NCBI RefSeq assembly: GCF_903064525.1
Contig: NZ_LR797830.1
Location: 806,001 to 870,000, forward strand
DNA length: 64,000 nucleotides
Reading direction: 5' to 3'
Origin: Methylacidimicrobium sp. AP8
GTDB taxonomy: Bacteria > Verrucomicrobiota > Verrucomicrobiia > Methylacidiphilales > Methylacidiphilaceae
Made by a program: the position numbers and the translations under genes. The notes beneath the pieces were generated by a model. The model saw nothing but the letters and a program-made list of their open reading frames with translations. It was not told the origin of the DNA and made no database searches. Positions 37,094 through 49,687 of this stretch are shown here, one piece after another. The stretch's first letter is position 1; every line of letters begins with the position of its first letter.

Positions 37094-38370
37094 ATGGCGT
37101 TCATGAGCCGGGGGAGGCACAACGGGTTGGCGGGCCTTGGGTTGCTGCTATTGGCCTTGGCGGGCTGCGCGGGCGCCCCGCGCATCCCTCCCGGCCATGG
37201 CGGCGTTGCGGGGAGGGGGGGCATGCGGCCCGGGGGCGGGCCGGAAACCGTGTCTCTCTCCTCTCCCGGGGGCCGGAGATGCTCGAGGCCCTCTTCGCTG
37301 CCATGGAAGGGGCCCGGGATCACATCAACTTGGAATTCTACATCCTCGAGAACGTGTGGATCGAGGGGAGAAGCCTCGAAGATCTGCTTATCGAAAAGCT
37401 CCATTCGGGCGTCGCGGTGAACCTGATTGTGGACGGCTACGGCTCCCGGCGGGCCGGCCATGCCTTTCTTGAGCGATTGCGGAAGGAAGGGGCGAGTGTC
37501 CTGCTGTTTCATCCGATGGACGCGGCAGGGATCCTGCGGATCGATCGGCTCAACGAGCGCGACCATCGGAAGATCCTGGTGGTGGACGGCAAGGCGGGGT
37601 TCGTGGGCGGCATCAACCTCTACCCGGTCTACCTGAACCAGGCGGAGCCGGGTGCGGTGCAGCGGCGGGACTTCCATCACGTCCTCTGGAATGACCTGGT
37701 AGCGCGGATCGAAGGGCCTGCTGTCGCAGAACTCCAGCGGCTCTTCTTTGCCACCTGGTCGAAGGAGAAGGGTCCGCCGGTCGAGAAAAAGGCGTACTTC
37801 CCTAAGATCGCAAGCGTAGGGAGCGAATGGGTCCGCGTGATCGGAAGCGGGCCGGAGAAGAATCGGGCTCTTTTTTACCGGGAGCTTCTGGAAGCGATCC
37901 ACGCTGCCGGGCGCAACATCGATCTCTGCACCGGCTCCTTCGTGCCGACCCGGCAGCTGGTCGAAGAGTTGGCCGAGGCGAGAGGACGCGGGGTGGCCGT
38001 GCGCCTCGTCTTGCCGTCGGCCCTCTACCATCCGGGGGTGGAAATCGCCGGGAGCGCCGATTACGAGCAGCTCCTGCGAGCGGGGGTCCGCATCTGGGAG
38101 ATGCCCCAGGAGGTCCTCCATGCGAAGCTGGCGTCGATCGATGGGGCCTGGATCGCGGTAGGTTCTTCGAATCTCGACGAGCGGAGCGTGCTCTTTAATC
38201 AGGAGGTCGATGCGATCATCCAGGGGAAGAAGACCGCATCGGCGGCTGAGAGGGTCATGGAAGCGGAGATCGCCCGAGGCCGGGAGATCACCCTTCGGGA
38301 GTGGCGAAGGCGGACTCTGCTGCGGCGGACGAAGGAGTTTCTTTCCGGAATGTGGCGGGTGCTGATGTAG
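37094..38370 (+). pseudogene. Phospholipase D-like (cardiolipin-synthase type) lipoprotein, one frameshift
   Basis: The first frame from ATG 37094 (or 37103) gives a lipoprotein signal with LLLLALAGC. In the GGGGG region near 37227-37238 the frame changes, and the catalytic part runs to 38370. It has two HKD motifs: HRKILVVDGKAGFVGG and HAKLASIDGAWIAVGSSN, each followed by conserved turns. Similar proteins make cardiolipin or hydrolyse phosphodiester lipids. The product would be periplasmic and lipid-anchored if the frame were restored. An open frame from 37051 lacks any signal. It is the tandem paralogue of 38385-39646. Confidence 0.75.
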
Positions 38371-38384
38371 GGGTGTTTCCCGCG

Positions 38385-39646
38385 ATGCATCGGCTCAACA
38401 AGAAGCGGCCGATCAGATGGGCTTGGTTCGGCCTCCTCGGGACTGGTTCTGGCCGGCTGCGTGCCCACGCCGAAGATCGCCTTGCGCCCCGATCCACCCG
38501 GAGAGGCGCTCGGGCGGCAGCTGGCTGCGGATGCCGCGTTGTATCCGAAGCCTGCCGGTCCGGGCAACCGGGTGAATCTGCTGGCCGACGGCATGCGGAC
38601 CTTCGAGGCGATGTTCGCGGCGATGGAGCGGGCCGGAGCCCACATCAACCTCGAATATTACCTCTTCGAGGATCTCCAAGTCAGGCCGAAAAGCCTGGGC
38701 TATCTTTTGCAGGAGAAGCTCCGGTCCGGCGTGGCCGTGAAGATCATCCTGGACGGCTACGGCTCCTACCGGACCAGCCCCGCTTTTCTTGGAAGGGCTG
38801 CGACGGGCGGGGGCGCGGATTCTCGTCTTCCGGCCGCTCATCCCGGAGGCGATGCTTGGGGTGAGCCGGAGCAACGATCGCGACCACCGGAAGATCCTCG
38901 TGGTCGGCGGGAAGGTCGGCTTCGTCGGGGGCGTCAACTTGGCCCGGGTTTACCGGAATTACTCCGATCTCCGGGCAGCCGCGCGGGGGGACTTCCGGCA
39001 CGCCGATTGGAGCGATATCGCCGCCCGCATCGAGGGGCCGGCGGTGGCCGATCTCCAGCGGCTCTTCTTTGCCGCTTGGACGAGCCGGCACGGGCCGGCG
39101 GTGGAGAAGAGAAACTATTTTCCAAAGGTCGCGGAGGCGGGGAGCGAACGGGTCCGGGTGGTCGGCAGCGGACCCGGGCGCGACGAAGCGCTCTATTAAT
39201 GAATAGAAGCTTGCTCGAGGCGATCCACCTGGCGCGTCGGAGCGTGGATCTGTGCACCGGCTTTTTCGTTCCCATTCGACAGGAGGTCAAGGAGCTTGCC
39301 CGGGCGGCCCGGCGCGGCGTTGCCCTCCGGTTGGTCCTACCCTCGCCGGTCAACGACCGCGAGGTGCGCGCGGCGGGACGGGCCGATTACGGGCGACTGC
39401 TCAAAGCCGGAGCAAGGATCTGGGAAGTGGGGGGGGCGGTGCTCCATGCGAAGTTCGCCACGATCGACGGGGCCTGGAACTCGGTAGGGTCCTCGAACAT
39501 GGATCGGAGGAGCGTCGTCTACAACGATGAGGTCGATGCGATCATCTTCGGCGGGAATACGGCTGCGGCCGCACGGACGCTCATCGAGGAGAACATCGCC
39601 CGCTCCAGGGAGGTCACGCTCGATACTGGGCACCACCGGGACTTAG
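38385..39646 (+). pseudogene. Second phospholipase D-like lipoprotein, several frameshifts and MITE-truncated
   Basis: The paralogue of the preceding gene lies in pieces. MHRLNKKRPIRWAWFGLL starts at 38385. After a shift near 38435 the lipobox LVLAGC and FEAMFAAMERAGAHINLEYY follow. One extra T near 38790 moves to the frame with HRKILVVGGKVGFVGG. About five extra bases near 39197 create TAA and TGA before the frame with HAKFATIDGAWNSVGSSN. In the first HKD motif, the usual Asp (VVDGK) is Gly (VVGGK). The C-terminus is replaced by the MITE inserted after 39646. This is a dead gene. Confidence 0.8.
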
Positions 39647-39830
39647 CGGCCATTTCTCACAAGCTTTCTCCTACGGCTTGCAAAAAACGGGCTCGTCTGC
39701 TTCGCTCCCGCTTGGTTTTCCATCCTCGCAGTATGTCTTCATACAGCTCCGGTGGAAAACCTGCGCCCGCCTCGCACCCAAGCCCATTTGCGGCGCCTCG
39801 GCTACGAAATTTGTGAGAAATGGCCGTTAG
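39643..39830. mobile_element. MITE copy A with TTAG target duplication
   Basis: A 180-bp element (39647-39826) with termini CGGCCATTTCTCACAA and TTGTGAGAAATGGCCG, perfect 16-bp inverted repeats. It is flanked on both sides by TTAG (39643-39646, 39827-39830), a non-palindromic 4-bp duplication that shows insertion. It interrupts the 3' end of the second PLD gene. It has no coding capacity. Confidence 0.85.
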
Positions 39831-40048
39831 GGGAACGGATGAACGAGTTCTTCGCATCGTTCTGGCGCTTCTTGATGTAGCGGTGTAGTCGCTTCCCGCT
39901 TCGTGATCGAGCCACCGGTCCGGATCCTCCTGAGAAGGGACCGTCGGAAGCAGCCCGCCTTCGGCGGGAACGAAGGTAGGAGAAGCGGCACAAAAAAGGT
40001 TGGTTTTCCGGGAGGATAGGTCACAAGGTTTCTACAGTCAGGAGTCCC

Positions 40049-43283
<3,235 letters not shown>

Positions 43284-43287
<4 letters not shown>

Positions 43288-44135
43288 GGCACGATCGTGG
43301 GCTTGTCTGCTTCGAAGGAGTAGCGCTCGACCTGGATCCAGCGGCCGTCTTCTTTCTCGGGGGCTTTGTGGATCTTAACCTGGTCGACGACGAGCTTCCC
43401 GTCCTTTTCGGCCAGCCAGAAGTCGATGTCGTAGATCTTCTCGGGCTCGCCCTTCTCCCGGAAGTCGGTGCAGGCGAAATAGTCCTTGTCGGGGATGCGC
43501 CGGACCGGGTTGTGGATCTCGACGAACTCCAAGGGGATCTCCTGTCCGGTCTTCTCGTCCCGGATCCGCAGGACCCCGCCGCCTTCGCGGATCTTGTCGG
43601 CGATATATTCATGGATGGCCGCCTTGACCTCCCACGCCCGCTTATACTCGGTCTGCCCGGGGTGCTCGCTCACCGGGAGCCACCACCAGGGGACCGGAAG
43701 CCGACTTACCAGCGTCCAGCCGTTTCCCTCCTTCCGCGGAATCTTATGAATTCGGATGTCCATAAGGACGAGCTTCTTTCCGCGGGGCTTGAACCAGAAG
43801 TCGAGCTCGTAGGGTTTCGGCGGATCGAAACCCTTTTCGTGGAAGTCGACCGCCGCGAAGTAGCCGTAGCCCGCGATCGTCCGGACGAGCCGGATCCGGT
43901 CGAAAAGCAAGGGAATCGAGCGGTTTTCCACCGGATCCGGGAAAAGGAAGACGCCCTGGTGCTCCCGGCTCTTGTCCTCGATGTATTGCCGGGCTTCCGC
44001 TTCGACCTCTTTATGGGTGAAGACCTCTTCCTCTCCCTGCGCCGCCGCTCGCCCCGCGAAGGAAAGGAAGACACCCAGGAAAACGGAGGTAAGGGAAATG
44101 CGGAGGGGGAATAAGCGGGACACTGCGGTCGACAT
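43284..44135 (-). CDS. Secreted protein with a tandemly duplicated ~103-residue domain
   Basis: 283 residues. The signal peptide has a hydrophobic stretch near 10-30, with cleavage near RAAA. Residues 42-145 and 169-272 are clear repeats of each other: an EARQYIEDK / IHEYIADK helix, GVFLF / GVLRI, IPLLFDRI / IPLEFVEI, GYFAAVDFHEKG / DYFACTDFREKG, YELDFWF / YDIDFWL, and DIRIHKIPRKEGNGW / QVKIHKAPEKEDGRW. A Trp/Pro-rich linker joins them. The fold looks cystatin-like or NTF2-like, but I do not recognise the family. It is translationally coupled to queA. Confidence 0.7.
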
Positions 44136-44242
44136 TGCGAAAAATATTGTAATCACATTTGGCTATGTCAAGATTTCCTACGGGGAACTTTCCCTATCGG
44201 GAAATGGATGGCATGAAGAGAAAGGTGTCACGAGGACGGGCG

Positions 44243-45124
44243 ATGACGGGAAAGAAGCGGGTGCAGGCGCGGGCCAGGGCGTCGCGGCCCTTGCCTCGCC
44301 ATGAAGAGGTGACCCTCTGGTTGCGGGATCAGATCCAATCGCGCTGCTACGCGCAGGGAGACCGGCTCCCGTCGGAAAAGGAGCTGCAGGAGCGATTCCG
44401 GGTGAGCCGGATCACCGTCCGGCGGGCGCTCCAGACCCTGGAAGCCGACGGCCTGATCTACCGGCGGCAGGGGGTCGGGTCGTTTGCGGCCGAGGGTCGG
44501 CTCCGGCAAGGGCTGGTTCGGCTGACCGACTTTTCGGAGGACATGGTGCAAGCGGGGCTGCGGCCGAGCTCCCGTGTCCTTTTCTACGGCCGGGAAGCGG
44601 CAGGTGCACAAGTCGCCAGCTGCCTCGGTCTGCGGGAAGGCGAGCCCTGCGTCCGGCTCGATCGGTTGCGGCTCGGGGACGGGCAGCCGATCGCGCTCGA
44701 TCAAACCTGGCTTCCGACGGAATACGGGAGAAGGCTGGAAGGACAAGATCTGACGGTGAAGACGATCTACCGGATTCTCGGAGCGGAGTACGGGATTCCG
44801 GTGCTGCGCGGACACTACCGGATCGAAGCGGTCGAAGCCGATCCGGCAGTGGCCGAAGCCTTGGGCATCGAGGCGCGCCGACCCCTGCTGCTGATCAGCC
44901 GTCTCTCGTACACGACCGGGAACAAGCCGATCTACTTCCAGAAACGCTACTATCGTCCGGACCGGGTTGTCTACGAGGTGGAGCTCGAAAGAGCGAGCCG
45001 GCACGATGGAGGCCTGGTGCCGGTAGGGATGCCGCTGCGAAGCTTCGCCCCCGTCTTTCCGCATGCGGGAGGGGAAAGCAAGGGTAAAGATCTGCCCGAA
45101 GAGGGCAAGGAGGAGAATGGATGA
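44243..45124 (+). CDS. GntR-family regulator (HutC/UTRA subfamily)
   Basis: About 293 residues. The winged-helix DNA-binding domain covers roughly 15-85 (LPSEKELQERFRVSRITVRRALQTLEADGLIYRRQGVGSF), and the UTRA ligand domain follows (CVRLDRLRLGDGQPIALDQTWLP, ISRLSYTTGNKPIYFQKRYYRPDR). It probably controls the DoxX gene it overlaps (ATGA). ATG 44243 with a CGAGGACGGG site is preferred; ATGs at 44204 and 44213 are in frame. The ligand is unknown. Confidence 0.9.
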   Translation: MTGKKRVQARARASRPLPRHEEVTLWLRDQIQSRCYAQGDRLPSEKELQERFRVSRITVRRALQTLEADGLIYRRQGVGSFAAEGRLRQGLVRLTDFSEDMVQAGLRPSSRVLFYGREAAGAQVASCLGLREGEPCVRLDRLRLGDGQPIALDQTWLPTEYGRRLEGQDLTVKTIYRILGAEYGIPVLRGHYRIEAVEADPAVAEALGIEARRPLLLISRLSYTTGNKPIYFQKRYYRPDRVVYEVELERASRHDGGLVPVGMPLRSFAPVFPHAGGESKGKDLPEEGKEENG

Positions 45125-45627
45125 AGCATGCGGATCGCTGGCTGGCGGTGTTGCGGATCGCGCTGGGTCTTCTCTTCTTGGAAAGCGGGATCCACAAGCT
45201 GAGCTGGGGCTCCCGGGAAAGGGGGCTGCCGTTCCCCGTCGTGTCCGAACGGTGGCGCCAGGCCTTGCCCCACCGGCTTTTGGAGTTCGCGGAGAAGAAC
45301 CCGCTACCTTGGTATCGATCTTTTCTCTACCATGCGGCGATTCCGAACGCGGGCCTGCTCGCCGCCTTGGTCGCCTGGGGGGAGTTCCTGATCGGCCTCT
45401 CGCTGGCGATCGGCCTCTTGAGCCGTGCCGCTTCGTTCGCCGGCGGCTTCCTGATGGCTAACTACTTTGTCGCCAACTCCTGGATGGGCCTCTGCCAGCG
45501 GAACCTCGATCTCTCGCTCCTGGTCGTCTTCCTGGTCCTCGGATTTGCGGACGCGGGGCGGCGCTGGGGCCTGGACGGTTGGCTCTTCGGTATCGGCAAG
45601 CGCGGCGAGAGGCCGGGGGTTGGATGA
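45121..45627 (+). CDS. DoxX/DoxD-family membrane protein
   Basis: 168 residues with four predicted transmembrane helices. Family features are RIALGLLFLESGIHKL at the N-terminus, AWGEFLIGLSLAIGLLSRAAS in the middle and NLDLSLLVVFLVLGFADAGR at the end. DoxX proteins are associated with quinone-linked oxidation or redox stress; DoxD is the thiosulfate:quinone oxidoreductase subunit. It is translationally coupled to the GntR regulator, with AAGGAGGAG before ATG 45121. Confidence 0.85.
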   Translation: MKHADRWLAVLRIALGLLFLESGIHKLSWGSRERGLPFPVVSERWRQALPHRLLEFAEKNPLPWYRSFLYHAAIPNAGLLAALVAWGEFLIGLSLAIGLLSRAASFAGGFLMANYFVANSWMGLCQRNLDLSLLVVFLVLGFADAGRRWGLDGWLFGIGKRGERPGVG

Positions 45628-45633
45628 GCCGGA

Positions 45634-47361
45634 TCAGGCGGATGCCACCGCTCCGGCCGCCGCTTCCTCGTGAAACTGATCGGGAGTAGGGAGGGGGCCG
45701 CGCGGCCGGGTCCGGGCCCAATATTGGCTGAAGCTCTCCTCGGGAAGGCGCTCTCGGGCGAATGCTGCGAGGTAGCCATGGACCAGTCCCGGGATCTCTT
45801 CGAGGCTTACGCTCCGTCTTTCCAGGCTGGCGAGACGATCGCCGGCGAGGCTGCCGCCCGCATAGAAGGCATACTTCCCGGGCGAGCGGCCGACGAAGGA
45901 AAGATCGGCGTTGTAGGGTCGCGAGCAGCCGTTGGGGCATCCGCTCATCCGGATCAAGATAGGCTCCTCCCGAAGCCCGAGTTCTTCGAGGGAGCGGTCG
46001 ATCTTCTCCATCAGGGAGGAGAAGACCCGCTCGCTTTCCGCGAGGGCGAGTCCGCAGGTGGGAAGGGCCACGCAGGCATGCGCCGTGCGCCGCGCCGCGG
46101 TCCTCGGCGGAGAGGTAGGGACGCCGTGCCGGGCAAAGAGCTCCTCGAGCTGGGCCTTTTGTTCGCGCCCGATGCCGACCAAGAAGAGGTTGCCGTTGGC
46201 TGTCAGGCGGATCGGAAGGCCGAAATCGGCTGCCGCCTGCCGGAGCGCGCTGCGGAGGCGGGGTCCTCCTTCCCGATCGAGGATGCGGCCGTTTTCGACG
46301 AAGAGGCCGAGAAAGAGCTTGCCGTCCCCCTGCTCGTGCCAGCCCAAGGGATCGGCGACCGTGGTGAAGGAAAACGGGCGGGGCGGCTCCGGAGCGAAGG
46401 AGAGGCGGGAGGCAACCTCTCGGCGGAGCCAGTCAATGCCCCGATCGAGGAGGAGATACTTGAGGCGGGCTCGCTTGCGGTCTTCTCGGTTGCCGTAGTC
46501 CCGCTGAGTGGTCACGACGGCCACCGCCGCTTCCTGTACCCGTTCCTTGGGTACGTAGAAGAGAGGTTCGGCGAGGTGGGGCTGTGTCTGCCGCAGGCCG
46601 TGGGTCATTCCATGGCTGCCTCCGACCAGGAGGGTGTACCCCTCCACCTCCTGTCCTCTCGGATGGGCGACAAGGCCGAGGTCGTTCGAGAAGACGTCGA
46701 CGTCGTTGCGCGGCGGGAGGGCGATTGCGATCTTGAATTTCCGCGGGAGATAGGTCGCCCCGTAGATCGGCTCTTCTTCCTCGGCGGAGCCGCCGTCTCC
46801 GATCGGCAGAGGCTCCCCGTCGATCCATACCTCGCTGTAGGCATGGCTCCGGGAAAGGAAGAGCCGGCCCAGTTCGGCGGCGAGCTCCTGGAGCTCGCGA
46901 TGGATCGTGTCCGCGGTCGGAACGGGTGTCGCAAGCGTGTTGCGGACTACGTCCCCGCACGCCCCCCAGGTAAGGATGCCCGAAGAGATGATTTCGGCGA
47001 TGGCCCGCCGGAGGTCGATCTTTCGTACCCCGTGGAGCTGGATCCCCTGGCGGGTCGTGATCCGCAGCGTCCCGTTACCGACCGTGCCCGCGAGGTGGTC
47101 GAGCACCAAGTACTGCGCGGCGCTCAGCCGGCCGCCGGGAGTTTTGGTCCGGATCATGAAGATCCAGTCCTTGTCGAGGCCGGCCTTTCGCCGTTCGGCT
47201 CTCGTATCCCGATTATCCTGCTGGTAGCTCCCGTGGAACTTGAGGATCTGGGCGTCGGTGTCCGAAAAATGGGTGGCGGTCGCGTCGCGAAGCGCGGCGG
47301 CAAGGGTTCCCCGGAGCCTTCGGCTCTGTTCCTTGATCTGTTCTACCGGGTTCGAAGACAT
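45634..47361 (-). CDS. cysI: Assimilatory sulfite reductase hemoprotein
   Basis: 575 residues. Two sulfite/nitrite reductase repeats: the sulfite-binding Arg region GNGTLRITTRQGIQLHGV near 100, and the Fe4S4-siroheme ligands in CVALPTC and CPNGC near residue 430-480 (C-x5-C and C-x3-C). It reduces sulfite to sulfide with electrons from a CysJ-type flavoprotein, here possibly the short one at 903-2072. ATG 47361 is preceded by GGAG; the frame is open to 47397. A palindrome lies just upstream. Confidence 0.93.
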   Translation of the reverse strand: MSSNPVEQIKEQSRRLRGTLAAALRDATATHFSDTDAQILKFHGSYQQDNRDTRAERRKAGLDKDWIFMIRTKTPGGRLSAAQYLVLDHLAGTVGNGTLRITTRQGIQLHGVRKIDLRRAIAEIISSGILTWGACGDVVRNTLATPVPTADTIHRELQELAAELGRLFLSRSHAYSEVWIDGEPLPIGDGGSAEEEEPIYGATYLPRKFKIAIALPPRNDVDVFSNDLGLVAHPRGQEVEGYTLLVGGSHGMTHGLRQTQPHLAEPLFYVPKERVQEAAVAVVTTQRDYGNREDRKRARLKYLLLDRGIDWLRREVASRLSFAPEPPRPFSFTTVADPLGWHEQGDGKLFLGLFVENGRILDREGGPRLRSALRQAAADFGLPIRLTANGNLFLVGIGREQKAQLEELFARHGVPTSPPRTAARRTAHACVALPTCGLALAESERVFSSLMEKIDRSLEELGLREEPILIRMSGCPNGCSRPYNADLSFVGRSPGKYAFYAGGSLAGDRLASLERRSVSLEEIPGLVHGYLAAFARERLPEESFSQYWARTRPRGPLPTPDQFHEEAAAGAVASA

Positions 47362-47368
47362 GCGCCTA

Positions 47369-47384
47369 TTACTCCATAGAGTTA
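47369..47384. promoter_or_regulatory. Palindrome upstream of cysI, candidate operator
   Basis: TTACTC-CATA-GAGTTA: two 6-base half-sites with one mismatch, 8-23 bases upstream of the cysI ATG on the minus strand. It is well placed to block initiation. The arrangement resembles Rrf2-type (CymR/IscR-like) operators in style only; no Rrf2 gene is in the window. Confidence 0.4.
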
Positions 47385-47461
47385 CTGTGCAATGCAACGA
47401 AAAAAGCCCCTAGGTCGCGGATTTTCGATCTTTTGCTTCCGGCCGGATGCCCGATCTGCGA

Positions 47462-48031
47462 TCAATAATCGGGCTCGTTCCCCGGCTTCCACTTGATGCT
47501 GCAGCCGATGCTGGGCCGCTGCTCCGCCGGAGGGGGCTTGCCTGCGAGGACCGCTTCGATGGCGGCTCGGAGCTCGGCGCCCGTGACCGGTATGGAATTT
47601 CCGGGACGGCTCGAGTCGTACTGGCCGCGATAGACCAGGCGCTGGTCCCGATCGAACAGGAAGAAATCCGGAGTGCAGGCTGCCCGATAGGCCTTGGCGA
47701 CCTCCTGCGTTTCGTCGAAAAGGTAGGGGAAGGTGTAGCCTACCTCCTTGGCAACCTTGGCCATCTGCTCAGGGGCGTCGTCGGGATAGCGGACGGGATC
47801 GTTGGGATTGATGCCGACCGCGGCCAGCCCGCGGCGTTGGTACTCGGCGACGAGCTTGGCTAAGTGGTGTTGGATATGTTTTACGTAGGGGCAGTGGTTG
47901 CAGAGGAAGATCACCAGCAGTGCGGGAGATCCGGCGAAATCGGAAAGAGAGATCCGCTTCCCGGTGGCGTCCGGAAGCGAAAAGGGAGGGGCTTGCGTTC
48001 CGAGCGGAGCCATTACAGATGTAGCAGCCAT
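47462..48031 (-). CDS. Thioredoxin-fold redoxin with CNHCP motif
   Basis: 189 residues of the AhpC/TSA-like thioredoxin superfamily. The N-terminal part APPFSLPDATGKRISLSDFAGSPALLVIFLCNHCPYVKH holds a CNHC redox pair near residues 44-47; later TPDFFLFDRDQRLVYRGQYD contains the cis-Pro. There is no signal peptide, so it is cytoplasmic. A small family of CxxCP redoxins has this form; the partner is unknown. It lies 100 bases upstream of cysI on the same strand. Confidence 0.85.
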   Translation of the reverse strand: MAATSVMAPLGTQAPPFSLPDATGKRISLSDFAGSPALLVIFLCNHCPYVKHIQHHLAKLVAEYQRRGLAAVGINPNDPVRYPDDAPEQMAKVAKEVGYTFPYLFDETQEVAKAYRAACTPDFFLFDRDQRLVYRGQYDSSRPGNSIPVTGAELRAAIEAVLAGKPPPAEQRPSIGCSIKWKPGNEPDY

Positions 48032-48201
48032 GGCAAGATTGTAAGAGGTACGTCGTGGAGGACAAATCCTTTTTGGGATCGACCAGGGCCGTCAAGGGCG
48101 AGCGGTTCTGCTTGCGGGGCTTTCGGTCTTGGGGATAGCTTAGCCGCCGAGATGGGGAGGGAAGCAACGCAATACCAGGGAATCGTCTTACGGAGAACGC
48201 C

Positions 48202-49029
48202 ATGAACCCGGGAGGGAAGAGAGTAGGAGAGGTCATCAGTCTGCGGCGCTATCCGGTGAAGTCGATGAAAGGCGAGGAATTGGCGGCCGCTCGCGTCGGC
48301 ATGCAGGGGATCGTCGGCGACCGCCATTTCGCCTTCCGCGACGTCGAGACCGGAAAGATCGTCAGCGCCAAATACCCGGCCAAGTGGGGGAAGATCTTCG
48401 ACCTGCCGGTCTCTTGGATTCGCTCTCCGGAGGAGTCGAAGGAGCCCGTCGTCCGTTTCCAGCTTCCGGGAGGAGAGTGGCGGCGGAGCGATGATCCGTC
48501 GGCGGCCGAGCCTCTCTCGGCCCTCTTCGGCCGGAAGGTCACCCTGCTCTCCTCCGCGATCGATGGAGCATGCCTTGAGGAGTATTGGCCCGACATCGAA
48601 GGGCTCGCCCACCGGGAGGCGACCACGGATGAGAAGATGCCGGCCGGCACCTTTTTCGACGCCGCACCGATCCACCTCATTACGACGGCGACCCTCCGGG
48701 CCCTCCGGGAGCTCTATCCGGAAGGCCTCTTCGAAACGCGCCGCTTCCGGCCCAATTTCCTGATCGCGTTGCCGGACGGAGAGCGCGGCTTTGTCGAGAA
48801 CCTCTGGATCGGGAAGCGGCTCCGGATCGGAGATTCCCTGCGGCTCGAGGTGACGATGGGCTGCGGCCGCTGCGTGATGACGACCCTGGCCCAAGGGGAT
48901 CTCCCCCAGGATCCAGGCATCCTCAAGACGGCGGCGCGCCATAACCGCGCAGAGGTCGGCGTCTACGCGAAGGTTCTCTCCGAGGGCCGGGTGTGGCGGG
49001 GGGCACCGGTCGTCATCGAAGAAGGATAA
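48202..49029 (+). CDS. MOSC-domain protein
   Basis: 275 residues. An N-terminal MOSC beta-barrel (VISLRRYPVKSMKGEELAAA) is followed by the MOSC core with FDAAPIHLITTATLRAL, RRFRPNFLIALPDGERGFVENLWIGKRLRIG, and the conserved Cys segment MGCGRCVMTTLAQGDLP. MOSC domains bind molybdenum cofactor and act in sulfur-carrier or N-hydroxylated-base reduction roles (YcbX/mARC type). No ferredoxin domain is attached. It is divergent from the redoxin. Confidence 0.88.
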   Translation: MNPGGKRVGEVISLRRYPVKSMKGEELAAARVGMQGIVGDRHFAFRDVETGKIVSAKYPAKWGKIFDLPVSWIRSPEESKEPVVRFQLPGGEWRRSDDPSAAEPLSALFGRKVTLLSSAIDGACLEEYWPDIEGLAHREATTDEKMPAGTFFDAAPIHLITTATLRALRELYPEGLFETRRFRPNFLIALPDGERGFVENLWIGKRLRIGDSLRLEVTMGCGRCVMTTLAQGDLPQDPGILKTAARHNRAEVGVYAKVLSEGRVWRGAPVVIEEG

Positions 49030-49148
49030 GCGGCAATTCTTCGGCGGCCTGCGCCGCTCGGTCCGTCCGGGTGCCCCGGGACCTTGCTCCCGATGCACCG
49101 GAACATTGCGCTTGCACCGGCGCTGCTCGCCCCGTAAAGAAAGGGGCT

Positions 49149-49322
49149 ATGAAATCCTTGAGCGTTCTCTCCCTGCTGTCGGTTCTGCTCTTCGGCGTCG
49201 CGGGCACCCTTCACGCCGACTCGATGCTCGCCAAGAAGAAGGCCCAGTGCGCATGCGCGGAAAAGTGTGCCAAGAAAAAGGCTTGCGCGGTCCATAAGCA
49301 CGAAGACTGCGATTGTTCGTAA
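49149..49322 (+). CDS. Small secreted Cys/Lys-rich peptide
   Basis: 57 residues. A signal peptide (MKSLSVLSLLSVLLFGVAG, cleavage near LHA) precedes a short mature part with six Cys: CAC, C, C, CDC, plus two His and many Lys. This looks like a small metal-binding or redox peptide. Ribosome site AAAGGGG precedes ATG 49149, and a strong terminator follows the stop by 26 bases, which supports a real gene. Confidence 0.65.
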   Translation: MKSLSVLSLLSVLLFGVAGTLHADSMLAKKKAQCACAEKCAKKKACAVHKHEDCDCS

Positions 49323-49347
49323 TCGGCCGGTGCGCCAGGATCCCGGA

Positions 49348-49380
49348 GCGGGCGGCTGCTGAGCCGCCCGCGCTTTTTTT
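49348..49380 (+). terminator. Rho-independent terminator
   Basis: GCGGGCGGCT-gctg-AGCCGCCCGC, a perfect 10-bp stem with a 4-base loop, followed by GC and seven T. It ends the Cys-rich peptide transcript. Confidence 0.9.
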
Positions 49381-49503
49381 CCCCTTGGTTTCTCTTGAGC
49401 TTGGCGTTACCGCCGGCGCAAGTCGGCTCCCCTCTCGCAACGGGGGAGCACGCGCGGCCTGATCCGGTTGTCGGGGCGTCGCGGCCGAAGAAGGCGCCGG
49501 ATG

Positions 49504-49687
49504 CTAGCGGCCATTTCTCACAAGCTTTCTCCTACGGCTTGCAAAACGGGCTCGTCTGCTTCGCTCCCGCTTGGTTTTCCATCCTCGCAGTATGTCTTCA
49601 TACAGCTCCGGTGGAAAACCTGCGCCCCTCGCACCCAAGCCCATTTGCGGCGCCTCGGCTACGAAATTTGTGAGAAATGGCCGCTAG
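49504..49687. mobile_element. MITE copy B with CTAG target duplication
   Basis: A 176-bp element (49508-49683) with the same 16-bp inverted termini as copy A and nearly the same interior. CTAG flanks it at 49504-49507 and 49684-49687. The right CTAG is also the left flank of the IS1182 element. Confidence 0.85.

Noticed and set aside
45670-47379. 569-codon ORF antisense to cysI
   Set aside because: cysI has all siroheme and Fe-S ligands; the antisense frame has no recognisable feature.
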